Below, piece by piece: positions 17,000 through 26,402 of a DNA stretch of 64,000 nt. Each line of letters begins with the position of its first letter. Position 1 is the stretch's first letter. The notes beneath the pieces are model-generated. The model was not told the DNA's origin, made no database searches, and saw nothing but the letters and a program-made list of their open reading frames with translations. A program made the translations under genes and the position numbers. This DNA comes from an uncultured Bradyrhizobium sp. (lineage in GTDB: Bacteria > Pseudomonadota > Alphaproteobacteria > Rhizobiales > Xanthobacteraceae), in the NCBI RefSeq assembly GCF_947648125.1, contig NZ_CANSMR010000012.1, positions 1 to 64,000 of the forward strand, written 5' to 3'.

Positions 17000-18154
17000 T
17001 CAGATCGATGCGCCGCTGTTGCCGAGCCTCGCGCGCAACCCGACCCGCTCGGGCGACCTGCGCCAGAAGCCGATGATCGAAATCCGCGACAGGATCGCGG
17101 CCTCGAACGTCTCGACATGGCCGCGCAGCCGAAGCGCATGCTTCTCGACGAGATGCCAGGACACGAACGCGACGCCGAAGGCAATCGGCAGGCTGATCAG
17201 GATGTTCAGATACCAATGCTGAACCGGAGGGCCCAACGCCGCAACGCACTGCTGGACGACGACCCCGTAGAGAAACATCCCGTACGAGTAGTCGCCGGAT
17301 GACACGATCCAGTTCCGCCGCGGGTTCATGAGCCCCAGATAGCACGCGACATACGCGGCGGGTCCGACAACAAACGCATCGGTGTATCCAGTGGCCATCC
17401 CGGCCGCGCAAAGCGTCAGCGCGAGCAGGAACGCGGTGCGGTTGAACGGGACCTTGTCGCGCCACAGGTAGAAGCCGACACCTGCAAGGAAGCAGAACAC
17501 GAGCAGCGGCGGACGAAGGTGAAGATATTGCAGGTCCGAATGGTAGATATCGTGGCAGGCGAAACCGATCTGAGCGAACACCAGAAACGCCAGATACAGC
17601 ACCCTGTTGAAGCAGATCGTGGTCACGGCGAGCAGCGCCAGGATCACGTAGCACCAAAGCTCATACGGGACCGTCCAAAGCTGCGCATTCACCGCAAAAG
17701 GTACCGGATTGTGCAGAAACACGCCCGGAAGCTCATAGTGGATGTCGCCGACGATATTGTGAAAATAAGCATAGAATTTCGGGTCCGCGAAATACTGCGC
17801 GAGGGGAAGCGCAGTGAAGATCGGACCGATGATGATGGCCGAGAGTGTCGTCTCGACCGCAAGCGCAGGCACAATGCGAAGCACGCGCAGGCCGAGAAAT
17901 GAAATCAGGCTCTTGCACCTCAGCAAACTCGCCGTCACCAGAAACCCGCTCAAGGCGAAGAAGAGTGCAAGGACCATTGCGCACCCGATGCGGATATGGC
18001 CCAGGACCTCCATCGCCCGGTCGAGCCCAAGGACGACGTTCGCACTGTGCAGGCAGATGATGGTGGCCGCCAGCGCGATCCGCAGATAGTCGAAGCCTGT
18101 GGGCCGATAGCGCGAAAGAGCCAACTGATCGGCCAGGCTGAACATAGGTTGCAT
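17000..18154 (-). CDS. Acyltransferase 3 family membrane protein (copy 1)
   Basis: The 384-residue product has ~10 membrane segments. The AT3 pattern (FDYLRIALAATIICLHSANV with the active-site-like His in segment 1, FFALSGFLVTASLL, and a C-terminal WHLVEKHALRLR) matches the OafA/ExoZ group. Members O-acetylate or O-acylate cell-surface polysaccharides, using acyl-CoA. It is a close tandem paralogue of the gene at 18291-19460, identical over long blocks. No polysaccharide gene is adjacent, so the target is unknown; the EPS locus at 37-55 kb is one possibility. Confidence 0.88.
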   Translation of the reverse strand: MQPMFSLADQLALSRYRPTGFDYLRIALAATIICLHSANVVLGLDRAMEVLGHIRIGCAMVLALFFALSGFLVTASLLRCKSLISFLGLRVLRIVPALAVETTLSAIIIGPIFTALPLAQYFADPKFYAYFHNIVGDIHYELPGVFLHNPVPFAVNAQLWTVPYELWCYVILALLAVTTICFNRVLYLAFLVFAQIGFACHDIYHSDLQYLHLRPPLLVFCFLAGVGFYLWRDKVPFNRTAFLLALTLCAAGMATGYTDAFVVGPAAYVACYLGLMNPRRNWIVSSGDYSYGMFLYGVVVQQCVAALGPPVQHWYLNILISLPIAFGVAFVSWHLVEKHALRLRGHVETFEAAILSRISIIGFWRRSPERVGLRARLGNSGASI

Positions 18155-18290
18155 TGCGTTTCCGAGACAACGACATCATTGGAAACTATCCAGCAACAAA
18201 CTAACAAGATATGAACGCATAGCGTGCATATGTGAGCAGACGCAATCTAGGCGACGCGCCACCGGATTCGCAGCAAGTAATGGTTAGACG

Positions 18291-19460
18291 TTACCGGCCG
18301 GAAAGGACGATCGGTCGAACAGGATTGATCGGCCCCGGCTGGACGACAGCCTCTCGTTCGGCCTGCTCGGCCCGGCGCCCGAATCCGAGGATCGAAATCC
18401 TGGAGAGCATCGCTGCTTCCAACCGTTCGACGGCATCTCGGAGCCGCAGCGCATGTTTCTCGACGAGGTGCCAGGACGCGACGGCGACGCCGAAGGCGAG
18501 CGGCAGGCTGATCAGGATATTCAGATACCAGTGCCGAACCGGCGGGCCAAACGCGGCAACGCACTGCTGGATGACGAACCCATAGAGATACAGCCCGTAG
18601 GAGTAATCGCCTGACGACACGATCCAGCTCCGTCGCGGGTTCATCAGACCGAGATAGCACGCGACATAGGCCGCCGGCACCGGCGCGAGCGCGTCGCCGC
18701 GTCCCGTGGCCATGCCGGCGGCGCACAGCAACAGCGCGACCAGGCACGCCGTGCGATTGAACGGCACCTTGTCGCGCCAGAGGTAGAAACCGACACCGGC
18801 AAGGAAGCAGAACACCAGAAGATGCGCGCGCAGCTGGATCGGCACCTCCTCCCAGCGGTAGACTTCGTAGCTCACCAGCGCGACCTGAACGATCGCCAGG
18901 AACACGAGGTACGCTACCCTGTTGAAGCAAATCGTGGTCACCGCGAGCAGCGCCAGGATGACGTAGCACCACAATTCATACGGCACCGTCCAGAGCTGGG
19001 CATTCACCACGTCCGGCAGCGGATTGTGCAGGAAGACGCCCGGCAGCTCGTAATGGATGTCGCCGACGATGTTGAGAAAATAGGCGTGGAATGTCGGATC
19101 GGCGACGTACTGCGCCAATGGCAGTTCGGTGAAGACCGAGCCGATGATGACGGCCGACAGCGTCGTCTCGACCGCGAGCGCGGGTCCGATCCGAAGCACG
19201 CGCAGGCCGAGGAAGGAAATCAGGCTCTTGCACCTCAAGAGACTCGCCGTCACCAGGAAGCCGCTCAACGCAAAGAACAGTGCGAGGATCATCGCGATGC
19301 CGATGCGGAACGAGCTCAATATTTCCAGCGCCCGGCCGAGCCCGAGCGTCACGTTCAGGCTGTGCAGGCAGATGATCGATACCGCCAGCGCAATCCGCAT
19401 GTAGTCGAAACCTGCGGGCCGATTGCGCGAAAGCGCCAGCTGATCAGCCAGACTGGGCAT
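18291..19460 (-). CDS. Acyltransferase 3 family membrane protein (copy 2)
   Basis: The 389-residue product is the second tandem AT3 copy: FDYMRIALAVSIICLHSLNV, FFALSGFLVTASLLRCKSLI and WHLVEKHALRLR align directly with copy 1. The C-terminus is longer. The start MPSLADQLALS at 19460 was chosen because it aligns with MFSLADQLALS of copy 1 and follows GGGAACAG. An extended frame to 19592 adds a Cys/Arg-rich leader that looks unreal. It lies 136 bp upstream of copy 1 in the same direction, so they may share a transcript. Confidence 0.87.
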   Translation of the reverse strand: MPSLADQLALSRNRPAGFDYMRIALAVSIICLHSLNVTLGLGRALEILSSFRIGIAMILALFFALSGFLVTASLLRCKSLISFLGLRVLRIGPALAVETTLSAVIIGSVFTELPLAQYVADPTFHAYFLNIVGDIHYELPGVFLHNPLPDVVNAQLWTVPYELWCYVILALLAVTTICFNRVAYLVFLAIVQVALVSYEVYRWEEVPIQLRAHLLVFCFLAGVGFYLWRDKVPFNRTACLVALLLCAAGMATGRGDALAPVPAAYVACYLGLMNPRRSWIVSSGDYSYGLYLYGFVIQQCVAAFGPPVRHWYLNILISLPLAFGVAVASWHLVEKHALRLRDAVERLEAAMLSRISILGFGRRAEQAEREAVVQPGPINPVRPIVLSGR

Positions 19461-19819
19461 CGATCTGTTCCCGAAGACATGCATCCTGGGAAAATACCGA
19501 GGAACAGTTGAAGGCCGTGTAAACGGGTGGCCGCCGCAATTGCAGCGATGCGCAAAGGCAGCCGTGACGACTTGCCACGGCCATCGCGGCAAGCATCGGT
19601 TAAGGTTATCGGTTGGCTAGCGTGATCCGTCGAAATGGATCGATCGGCGAGACGCTCGCAATTTCCCCATGTCCGCCTCCGACCGACACCGATGCATGTT
19701 GGCCTTGGGGCCAATAGCCGGCGTGGCACGTGATGCCCCAAAAGAACTAGCCGGCGCTATCGTCATTCGGCGACCGGTGATTTCGATCGCGGCTCAACCG
19801 CCGCAGGAGAACCGCCACC
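19461..19819. other. Intergenic region between acyltransferase copy 2 and a divergent secreted gene
   Basis: These 359 bp must carry promoters in both directions. No gene or strong structure is recognised. Confidence 0.5.
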
Positions 19820-20233
19820 ATGAACATCAAACCAACAGCCATCGCGCTGCTCGCGATGATCGTGGCCCAGCAGGCGCGCGCCGCAATGCTCAGCGACGCC
19901 GAGGCGACGTTCCTCGACCAGCTCGCCACCGCGGCGGCGGTGCTCGAACAGCGATGCATCGGCTATGAGGCAAATGGTGCCGGCGGCGTTCAACTCGGCG
20001 CCAGGCTTCTCGGCAGCCCCGACGCCGCAATGGCCATGATCAGCGCCTTCGACGCGGCCATCAAGGCCAACGATGGCAGTGACTACGATTCACGCAAATT
20101 CCGCCCAGAGGTCACCGAAGCGGCCGGCAAAACGTTCAAGCGGGTCCGGGCGGAGTTGATCAAAGACCCGGAACGGGCCTGCGCCGCATATGGCGATGCC
20201 AGCGCAGCGCGCGGCCTGGTGAGACGGTACTAG
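19820..20233 (+). CDS. Small secreted protein of unknown function
   Basis: The 137-residue product has a signal peptide (MNIKPTAIALLAMIVAQQARA, cleavage near ARA). The mature part is helical with two cysteines, one in EQRCIGYEANG and one in PERACAAYGDAS, possibly forming a disulfide. AGGAGAACCGCCACC before the ATG is a good ribosome binding site. Its stop overlaps the convergent glcD stop by 4 bp. No family is recognised. Confidence 0.7.
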   Translation: MNIKPTAIALLAMIVAQQARAAMLSDAEATFLDQLATAAAVLEQRCIGYEANGAGGVQLGARLLGSPDAAMAMISAFDAAIKANDGSDYDSRKFRPEVTEAAGKTFKRVRAELIKDPERACAAYGDASAARGLVRRY

Positions 20234-21723
20234 AACCGCGGGATATCCGGGAAGGCCAGCTTGCCGGCGTGGACATGGACGCGGCCGAGCTCGGCGCAGC
20301 GATGTAGCGTCGGAAACACCTTGCCGGGATTGAGCAGGCCCTCTGCATCGAAGGCGCATTTCAGCCGCTGCTGCTGGTTGAGGTCGATCTCGGTGAACAT
20401 TTCCGGCATCAGGTCGCGCTTCTCGATGCCGACGCCATGCTCGCCGGTGAGCACGCCGCCGAGCTCGACGCAGCAACGCAGGATGTCGGCGCCGAACGCT
20501 TCCGCCTTCTCGATCTCGCCCGGCTTGTTGGCATCGTAGAGGATCAAGGGGTGCAGATTGCCGTCGCCGGCGTGGAACACATTGGCGACGCCGAGGCCAT
20601 ATTTCTCCGAGAGCTCGCGGATCCGCGCCAGCGCCTTCGGCAGCGCGCCGCGCGGGATAGTGCCGTCCATGCAGAGATAGTCCGGCGAGATCCGCCCGAC
20701 CGCCGGGAATGCCGCCTTGCGGCCGGCCCAGAACAGATTGCGCTCGGCCTCCGAGGTCGAGATCTGGCAGGAGGTCGAGCCGCAGCCCTGCGCGATAGCC
20801 TCGACCCGCTTGATCAGTTCATCGACCTCGACCTGGGGCCCGTCGAGCTCGATGATCAGAAGCGCCTCGACATCGAGCGGATAGCCGGCATGGACGAAGG
20901 CTTCCGCGGCGTGGATCGCCGGCTTGTCCATCATCTCCATGCCGCCGGGGATGATGCCGGCGCCGATGATGGCGGCCACGCATTCGCCGGCCGCCTCGAC
21001 CTCGGCGAAACCGACCATCAGCGCGCGCGCCGTCTCGGGCTTCTGCAAAATGCGTACCGTGATCTCGGTGATGACGCCGAGCAGCCCCTCCGAGCCGGTG
21101 ATGATCCCCATCAGATCGTAACCGGCATTCTCGGCCGACTTGCCGCCGATGCGCAGGATCTCGCCCGACATCAGCACGATCTCGCAGCCGAGCACGTTGT
21201 TGGTGGTCATGCCGTATTTCAGGCAGTGCACGCCGCCGGAATTCTCCGCGACATTGCCGCCGATCGAGCAGGCGATCTGCGACGACGGATCGGGCGCGTA
21301 ATAGAAGCCGGCATGGGCGACCGCCTGGCTGATCGCAAGGTTGGTGACGCCGGGCTCGGTGACAACCACGCGGTTGTCGAAGTCGATCTCGCGAATCCGC
21401 TTGAACTTGCCGAGCCCGAGCAAGACGCCGTCAGCGAGCGGCAGCGCGCCGCCGGACAGCGAGGTACCGGAGCCGCGCGGCACCACCTTGATGCCCTGCG
21501 CCTGGCAATATTTGAGGACTTTCGCGACCTGCTCGGTGGTATCGGGCAGCACCACGACCATCGGCGGCTGCCGATAGGCGGTCAGGCCGTCGGATTCATA
21601 GGCCAGCATCTCGGCGGCGCTGTCGATCACGCCCTCGCCCGGCACGATGGCGCGCAAGGCGGCGACGATTTCGGCGCGGCGGGCAAGGACGGCCTGATCG
21701 GCCGCCGGCATCATGATGGACAT
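20230..21723 (-). CDS. glcD: Glycolate oxidase subunit GlcD (FAD-linked oxidase)
   Basis: The 497-residue product has an N-terminal PCMH FAD domain with VVPRGSGTSLSGGALPLADG at ~residues 80-99, SIGGNVAENSGGVHCLKYG and the FAD-oxidase C domain with VANVFHAGDGNLHPLIL and GGVLTGEHGVGIEKR. These are the signatures of GlcD, the catalytic flavoprotein that oxidises glycolate or D-lactate. Its length matches the E. coli subunit (499). It is separated from glcEF by two acyltransferases, an ABM gene and a small secreted gene. It is divergent from a cytochrome c gene. Confidence 0.95.
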   Translation of the reverse strand: MSIMMPAADQAVLARRAEIVAALRAIVPGEGVIDSAAEMLAYESDGLTAYRQPPMVVVLPDTTEQVAKVLKYCQAQGIKVVPRGSGTSLSGGALPLADGVLLGLGKFKRIREIDFDNRVVVTEPGVTNLAISQAVAHAGFYYAPDPSSQIACSIGGNVAENSGGVHCLKYGMTTNNVLGCEIVLMSGEILRIGGKSAENAGYDLMGIITGSEGLLGVITEITVRILQKPETARALMVGFAEVEAAGECVAAIIGAGIIPGGMEMMDKPAIHAAEAFVHAGYPLDVEALLIIELDGPQVEVDELIKRVEAIAQGCGSTSCQISTSEAERNLFWAGRKAAFPAVGRISPDYLCMDGTIPRGALPKALARIRELSEKYGLGVANVFHAGDGNLHPLILYDANKPGEIEKAEAFGADILRCCVELGGVLTGEHGVGIEKRDLMPEMFTEIDLNQQQRLKCAFDAEGLLNPGKVFPTLHRCAELGRVHVHAGKLAFPDIPRF

Positions 21724-21786
21724 CGGTGTTCCCTCGGAGCGCGCTGCGCTTTGCCGATTTGTTACGACAAATCAATCAGGTCTGCA

Positions 21787-21814
21787 CCTGTTTCAGTCAC
21801 CCTGTTTCAGTCAC
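21787..21814 (+). repeat. Perfect 14-bp tandem duplication
   Basis: CCTGTTTCAGTCAC occurs twice with no gap (21787-21800, 21801-21814) in the glcD/cytochrome c divergent region. Confidence 0.85.
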
Positions 21815-21862
21815 CCGGCCGAAGGTCGGATTGCCCCGCCCCGCAAGGGCGAGTTCTCTCTC

Positions 21863-21909
21863 GGACAAGCGGACGGCCATGAAACCTGTCAAGGTTTCGT
21901 GGCTTGTCC
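21863..21909 (+). promoter_or_regulatory. Long hairpin upstream of cytochrome c gene
   Basis: CCATGAAACCT (21877-21887) pairs with AGGTTTCGTGG (21892-21902, one G-U) around a GTCA loop. Outer arms GGACAAG (21863) and CTTGTCC (21903) also pair, leaving a 7-base bulge on one side. It ends ~60 bp before the cytochrome c start, so it could be a 5' UTR structure or an operator. Confidence 0.6.
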
Positions 21910-21971
21910 TGTCCAAGCCGGACATGCCACAAACCAAACACTACCCCCCGGGACGAAACGAAGAGAACCCC

Positions 21972-22364
21972 ATGAACCTAAAGACCTTGAGCGCGCTGGC
22001 GGTCGTCACATCGCTGGCCACCGCATCCTCCGCGCTGGCGCAGGATGCCGCCGCCGGCAAGACCTCGTTCAACAAATGCCTCGCCTGCCACGCGATCGGC
22101 GAAGGTGCCAAGAACAAGGTCGGCCCCGAGCTCAACGGCCTCGACGGCCGCCATTCCGGCACCGCGCCGGACTACAATTATTCCGATGCCAACAAGAATT
22201 CCGGCATCACCTGGAGCAAGGATCAGTTCCTCGAATACATCAAGGACCCGAAGGCCAAGATCCCCGGCACCAAGATGGCCTTCGCCGGCATCAAGAACGA
22301 GACCGAGGCCAACAACCTGTGGGCCTACGTGTCGTCGTTCGACAAGGACGGCAAGCAGAAGTAA
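21972..22364 (+). CDS. Periplasmic class I cytochrome c (c2/c550 type)
   Basis: The 130-residue product has a signal peptide (MNLKTLSALAVVTSLATASSALA, written here to residue 20 plus ALA). The haem-binding motif is Cys36-Leu-Ala-Cys39-His40, and the likely sixth ligand is Met102 in GTKMAFAGI. KVGPELNGLDGR is the conserved loop after the haem. It is a small soluble electron carrier between the bc1 complex and oxidases or other acceptors. An upstream in-frame ATG at 21726 would bury the signal peptide, so it was not used. A strong terminator follows. Confidence 0.93.
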   Translation: MNLKTLSALAVVTSLATASSALAQDAAAGKTSFNKCLACHAIGEGAKNKVGPELNGLDGRHSGTAPDYNYSDANKNSGITWSKDQFLEYIKDPKAKIPGTKMAFAGIKNETEANNLWAYVSSFDKDGKQK

Positions 22365-22415
22365 TCGGCGATATCGGACGTCATCCGCCCTGCGCAAATG
22401 CCAGGGCCGGCGTTA

Positions 22416-22451
22416 GAAGGGGATGGCTTTCCTCGAATCGCCATCCCCTTC
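22416..22451 (+). terminator. Terminator between cytochrome c and poxB genes
   Basis: A 12-bp perfect stem GAAGGGGATGGC / GCCATCCCCTTC with a 12-base loop sits between two convergent genes and may act in both directions. The T-run is weak (CTGGCTTTCTGATTT). Confidence 0.75.
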
Positions 22452-22480
22452 TGGCTTTCTGATTTGAGCTGCCACCGCGA

Positions 22481-24217
22481 TCAGCGCGGCAACAGATTGG
22501 TCTTGGCGAGATCGACCACCTCGTCGCCGCGGCCGCTCATCACGGCGCGCAGCACCCACAGGCTGAAGCCCTTCACCTGCTCCAGCGTAATGGTCGGCGG
22601 CATCGACAATTCCTGCGTCGCGGTCACGACGTCGAGCACAGCCGGGCCGTCATGCGCGAGCACGTCGCGGATCGCGCCCTCGAGCTCGCCGGGATCCTCC
22701 ACCCTGACGCCGTGAATCCCCATGGCGCGGGCCATCGCCGCGAAATCCGGATTCTTCAGATCGACCCCGGTCTCGATGAAGCCGGCGGCCTTCATCTCCA
22801 GCGCGACGAAGCCGAGCACGCTGTTGTTGAAGATCACGACCTTCACCGGCAGCTTGGCCTGGGTCAGCGTGATCAGATCGCCCATCAGCATGGCAAAGCC
22901 GCCGTCGCCGGACATCGACACCACCTGACGCCCCGGCCGTGCCGCCTGCGCGCCGATCGCATGCGCCATCGCATTGGCCATCGAGCCGTGCACCCAGGAG
23001 CCGACCAGCCGGCGGCGGCCATTCATTTTCAGATAGCGCGCGGCCCAGATCGTCGGCGTGCCGACGTCGGCGGTGAACACCGCATCCTCGGTCGCCTGCT
23101 CGCTGAGCAGGCGCGCCAGATATTGCGGATGGATCGGCTTTTGACCCGGCTTGCCGCGGGCGAGGTCGTCGAGGCCGGCGCGGGCGTCCTTGTAGTGCGC
23201 GAGGCTGGCGTCGAGGAATTTGCGCTCGCTCTTCGGGTTGAGCTTCGGCAGCAGCGCGGCGATGGTCTCGCCGACGTCGCCGACGATGCCGAGGTCGAGC
23301 TTGCAGCGGCGGCCGAGATTTTCGGGGCGAAGGTCGACCTGGGCGATGCTGATGCCGGTCGGGAAGAACTGCTTGTAGGGAAAGTCGGTGCCCAGCATCA
23401 GCAGCACGTCGCAACCATGCATGGCGGCATAGCCGGAGGAGAAGCCGATGAAGCCGGTCATGCCGACATCGTAGGGATTGTCGTATTCGACATATTCCTT
23501 GCCGCCGAGCGCATGCACGATCGGGCTCTTCAGCGTCTCGGCGAGCTTGAGCAGACCGTCATGCGCCCCGGCGCAGCCGCGGCCGCAGAACAGCGTGACG
23601 CGCTTCGCGCCGTTGAGCAGCGCGGCCAGCGCGTTCAATTCGGCTTCAGCCGGACGCACCACCGGCACGGGCGGTAGCAGGCCGGCATTCGGCGCGATGT
23701 CGCGCTTCGGCGCCGGCCGCATCGCGACGTCGCCCGGCAGCACCAGCACCGCGACGCCGCGCTTGCCGACCGCGGCGCGGATCGCGTTCTCCAGCATGTA
23801 GGGCAGCTGCGCCGGATCCGACACCAGTTCGCAATAATGGCTGCATTCGCGGAACAGGTCTTGCGGATGGGTCTCCTGGAAATAGCCGCCGCCGATCTCG
23901 GCCGACGGGATCTGCGCGGCGATCGCCAGCACCGGCGTGCGGCTGCGATGCGCGTCGAACAGGCCGTTGATGAGATGGAGATTGCCCGGGCCGCAGGAGC
24001 CGGCGCATACCGCGAGGTCTCCGGTGATCTGGGATTCGGCTGCGGCGGCGAACGCTGCCACCTCCTCATGGCGCACATGCAGCCAGTCGATCGTGCCGCG
24101 CTTGCGCAGCGCCTCGGTCAAGCCGTTGAGACTGTCGCCGACGACACCGTAGATGCGCTTCACGCCGGCCTGGGCAAGGGTCTCAGCGATGAGGTCGGCG
24201 ATGTTGTCGATCCGCAT
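22481..24217 (-). CDS. poxB: Pyruvate dehydrogenase (quinone) / PoxB-like ThDP enzyme
   Basis: The 578-residue product has the three thiamine-diphosphate enzyme domains. VVGDSLNGL and the catalytic Glu in [11 protein letters not shown] are in the N-terminal part. [14 protein letters not shown] and [15 protein letters not shown] are in the middle. The ThDP motif [15 protein letters not shown] with NNSVLG is in the C-terminal part. [20 protein letters not shown] is typical of PoxB, which makes acetate and CO2 from pyruvate at the membrane and reduces ubiquinone. The start [12 protein letters not shown] at 24217 was chosen over 24289. The alpha/beta hydrolase gene ends 83 bp upstream of it. Confidence 0.9.
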   Translation of the reverse strand: MRIDNIADLIAETLAQAGVKRIYGVVGDSLNGLTEALRKRGTIDWLHVRHEEVAAFAAAAESQITGDLAVCAGSCGPGNLHLINGLFDAHRSRTPVLAIAAQIPSAEIGGGYFQETHPQDLFRECSHYCELVSDPAQLPYMLENAIRAAVGKRGVAVLVLPGDVAMRPAPKRDIAPNAGLLPPVPVVRPAEAELNALAALLNGAKRVTLFCGRGCAGAHDGLLKLAETLKSPIVHALGGKEYVEYDNPYDVGMTGFIGFSSGYAAMHGCDVLLMLGTDFPYKQFFPTGISIAQVDLRPENLGRRCKLDLGIVGDVGETIAALLPKLNPKSERKFLDASLAHYKDARAGLDDLARGKPGQKPIHPQYLARLLSEQATEDAVFTADVGTPTIWAARYLKMNGRRRLVGSWVHGSMANAMAHAIGAQAARPGRQVVSMSGDGGFAMLMGDLITLTQAKLPVKVVIFNNSVLGFVALEMKAAGFIETGVDLKNPDFAAMARAMGIHGVRVEDPGELEGAIRDVLAHDGPAVLDVVTATQELSMPPTITLEQVKGFSLWVLRAVMSGRGDEVVDLAKTNLLPR

Positions 24218-24300
24218 GGGGCTTGTCCTTTGGGTGAGATCTGTCGAGCCGCGCAGCCGCATGATGTTCGGCAGGCTGCGACCGCGCAAGCCTCACCGGA

Positions 24301-25305
24301 TCACAGATTCGCGGGGACCGTCTTGTCCGCTGTTGCTGCCGGTTGGACCAACCGGTCGGCCATCGCCTCGATCTCGGACGCCACGAGATCGGGCGCAGCG
24401 TATTGCACCATGTGGCCGACACCCGGCAGCGCGATGAGCTTGGTGTTCGGCGCCGTGGCTGCAAGCGGCCGCGAATGGATTCCGGTCGAGACCGTCTTGT
24501 CGACGTCGCCCGCAATGATCGTGACTGGCACCTTGATCTCCGCATAGCGCGGCGCCTGCTCGACCACGGCGGCCTTCAGCGTGACGAGGTCGCGCGCATT
24601 GGCGATGAATTCGCGCGGGCGCAGCAGGAGCAACGTCTCGCTGTCGCGGACGAAATCGGACGGCATCGGCTGCGGCGCGAACACGCCGCGCACGCCTGAT
24701 GTCGTGACGAGATAACCGAGCGGCAGCGTGATCGTGTGCGCCAGCAACGGTCCGATCAGCGGCGTAGAGATCACATCATTGTAGCGGCCGGCGCCGCCGC
24801 GCCAGGGATAGGCGACCGGGGCGAGCAGCACGAGACCTGCGACGCGGTCCGGATGATCGAGCGCAATGCGCAGCGCGAGCGCGCCGGCCCAGGAATGCGC
24901 CACCACGATCGCCCGGTCGATACCGAGCCTGGACAGCGCCTCCGCGATCATCCGGCCCTGGATCGCGGGCGTCGAATCCGCGGCGCGCTCGCGCGTGCTC
25001 CAGCCATGGCCCGGCCGGTCGATCAGGATCACCCGGCGCGTCTTGGCAACGCGGTCGCCGAGGGGCTGCATCGTCCGGAGATTGGAGCTTGCGCCATGCA
25101 GCATCACGACCGGCGGACCCGCGGCATCGCGCGGACCGAGCTCGACGACGTGCAGCCGCGCGCCGGATACCTCGATCACGCGGCCCCGAGGCGTAAAGGC
25201 GCGCTGGATCACCAGGACGCCGACCTGGGTCGCCAGCGCCAGCCCGGCCACCGCCAGCACGACGATCAAAGCGAGCATCAAGACGATCCGGATAATCCTG
25301 CGCAC
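24301..25305 (-). CDS. Membrane-anchored alpha/beta hydrolase
   Basis: The 334-residue product has one N-terminal membrane segment (IVLMLALIVVLAVAGLALAT, ~residues 7-26) and then an alpha/beta hydrolase fold. The oxyanion-loop motif is VVMLHGASSN, the nucleophile elbow is Ser in VAHSWAGALAL, and the acid and base are likely Asp in IAGDVDKTV and His in PGVGHMVQY. The substrate cannot be told. It could share a transcript with poxB. Confidence 0.87.
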   Translation of the reverse strand: MRRIIRIVLMLALIVVLAVAGLALATQVGVLVIQRAFTPRGRVIEVSGARLHVVELGPRDAAGPPVVMLHGASSNLRTMQPLGDRVAKTRRVILIDRPGHGWSTRERAADSTPAIQGRMIAEALSRLGIDRAIVVAHSWAGALALRIALDHPDRVAGLVLLAPVAYPWRGGAGRYNDVISTPLIGPLLAHTITLPLGYLVTTSGVRGVFAPQPMPSDFVRDSETLLLLRPREFIANARDLVTLKAAVVEQAPRYAEIKVPVTIIAGDVDKTVSTGIHSRPLAATAPNTKLIALPGVGHMVQYAAPDLVASEIEAMADRLVQPAATADKTVPANL

Positions 25306-25422
25306 CGGGGAGCTACGGCGGAGGTGCGCGTCGGTTTCGATGCTATCCCGCCTTGGAGGTTCAAGTCCAATGTCGGCCGAGGCCGATACATTGCCCGCGG
25401 TGCGACCAGCGGAACTGCGGCC

Positions 25423-25863
25423 CTACGAGACGGGCTTCGGCTCCCGACGTCTTGGCGGCCGTGGTGGCGGCGGCGGTGGCGCCGCGGGTTGCAAAGTCAC
25501 GATCACCGGATTGGGCTTGTGATCGAGCGCCGCCCCCGTCGCAGCGTCGACACCCATGCCGACGACACCGCCAAGCAACAGATTTCCGGCGAAACCTGCG
25601 CCGCCGGATCCGCTGATGTCCTTGGTCAGCGGGATGATCTGCGATTGATAGCCTTCCTTGCTGAACGTGACGACGATGTCCGCGTTACGCTTGGCCTGAA
25701 TCGCACACGGCGTGACGCAGGCGGTCGGTATCTCCAATCCTGCGATGTCGGCCGTCGCGCCGGCCGGCGTCGACGCAATAGAGATGGTTTCGGTGGTGCC
25801 GCGCGTCACAGACGCGCAACCGCCCAACGCGACGGAAAGCGCCGCGGCAATAATCGGTTTCAT
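25423..25863 (-). CDS. PEGA-like lipoprotein
   Basis: The 146-residue product has a lipobox (ALGGC at ~residue 15), so it should be lipidated. The mature part looks like a PEGA-type beta domain: ISIASTPAGATADIAGLEIP, TPCAIQAKRNADIVVTFSKEGY. It then has a Gly-rich segment FAGNLLLGGVVGMGVDAATG that resembles the glycine-zipper, and a Pro/Arg-rich end. The role is not known; such proteins are linked to the cell envelope. The start at 25863 fits the lipoprotein leader. Confidence 0.78.
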   Translation of the reverse strand: MKPIIAAALSVALGGCASVTRGTTETISIASTPAGATADIAGLEIPTACVTPCAIQAKRNADIVVTFSKEGYQSQIIPLTKDISGSGGAGFAGNLLLGGVVGMGVDAATGAALDHKPNPVIVTLQPAAPPPPPPRPPRRREPKPVS

Positions 25864-26225
25864 AAAATTGTCTTCCCCCAACCCGTTGCGTTGTGTCGCA
25901 ACGTAGGGGGCGAGGGCAATCAACCTTTAGCCTAATGGTTACCTTCGGCTGGGTTTGGAGGCGCTGCTCGGGCCAACATTTGCCGGTTGGCCGCGCCTTG
26001 GCGCGCCCCCGCGCGCAGTTGTCCACAATGCGCCCCAGCCTGTGGATAGCGGGTTCATACCTGCGTCATTAGTAATTTCATAGATTGCCGGTGGCAATTT
26101 CGCCATCAGAGGCGAGGCTTCATCGAAACAGGGACGCACCCGGGATGCCTCTTGGCTTGTACACTGAATCCACAGGAACCTGCGTCCGCACGACGAGTTC
26201 AACGGGAAGTAATCGGAGGAGTACC
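25864..26225. other. Intergenic region upstream of a small gene
   Basis: These 362 bp sit between divergent genes. No family or strong hairpin is recognised. Confidence 0.45.
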
Positions 26226-26402
26226 ATGATTTCCGACCCTAGCGATGCGGCCATCGATCAGATCGTGGCGAGTTGCAATGGCGACCTGCGCGGCGCCCTG
26301 AAGGCATTGTTGCTCGTGAATGAGCACCTGGAGGCGGAGCTTCAGCAATTCTATGCTGCTGTCGCCCAGGACAGCGCGTCCCGCGGCAAGTTCCTGCACT
26401 AG
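26226..26402 (+). CDS. Small protein, unknown function (58 aa)
   Basis: The ATG is preceded by CGGAGGAGTACC, which is one of the best ribosome binding sites in the window. The product is helical: IDQIVASCNGDLRGALKALL, then VNEHLEAELQQFYAAVAQ. It has one Cys and no membrane segment. The longer frame from 26085 has no ribosome binding site. No family is recognised. Confidence 0.65.
   Translation: MISDPSDAAIDQIVASCNGDLRGALKALLLVNEHLEAELQQFYAAVAQDSASRGKFLH

Noticed and set aside
20437-21882. 481-codon plus-strand frame over glcD
   Set aside because: Antisense shadow; glcD has full family motifs.
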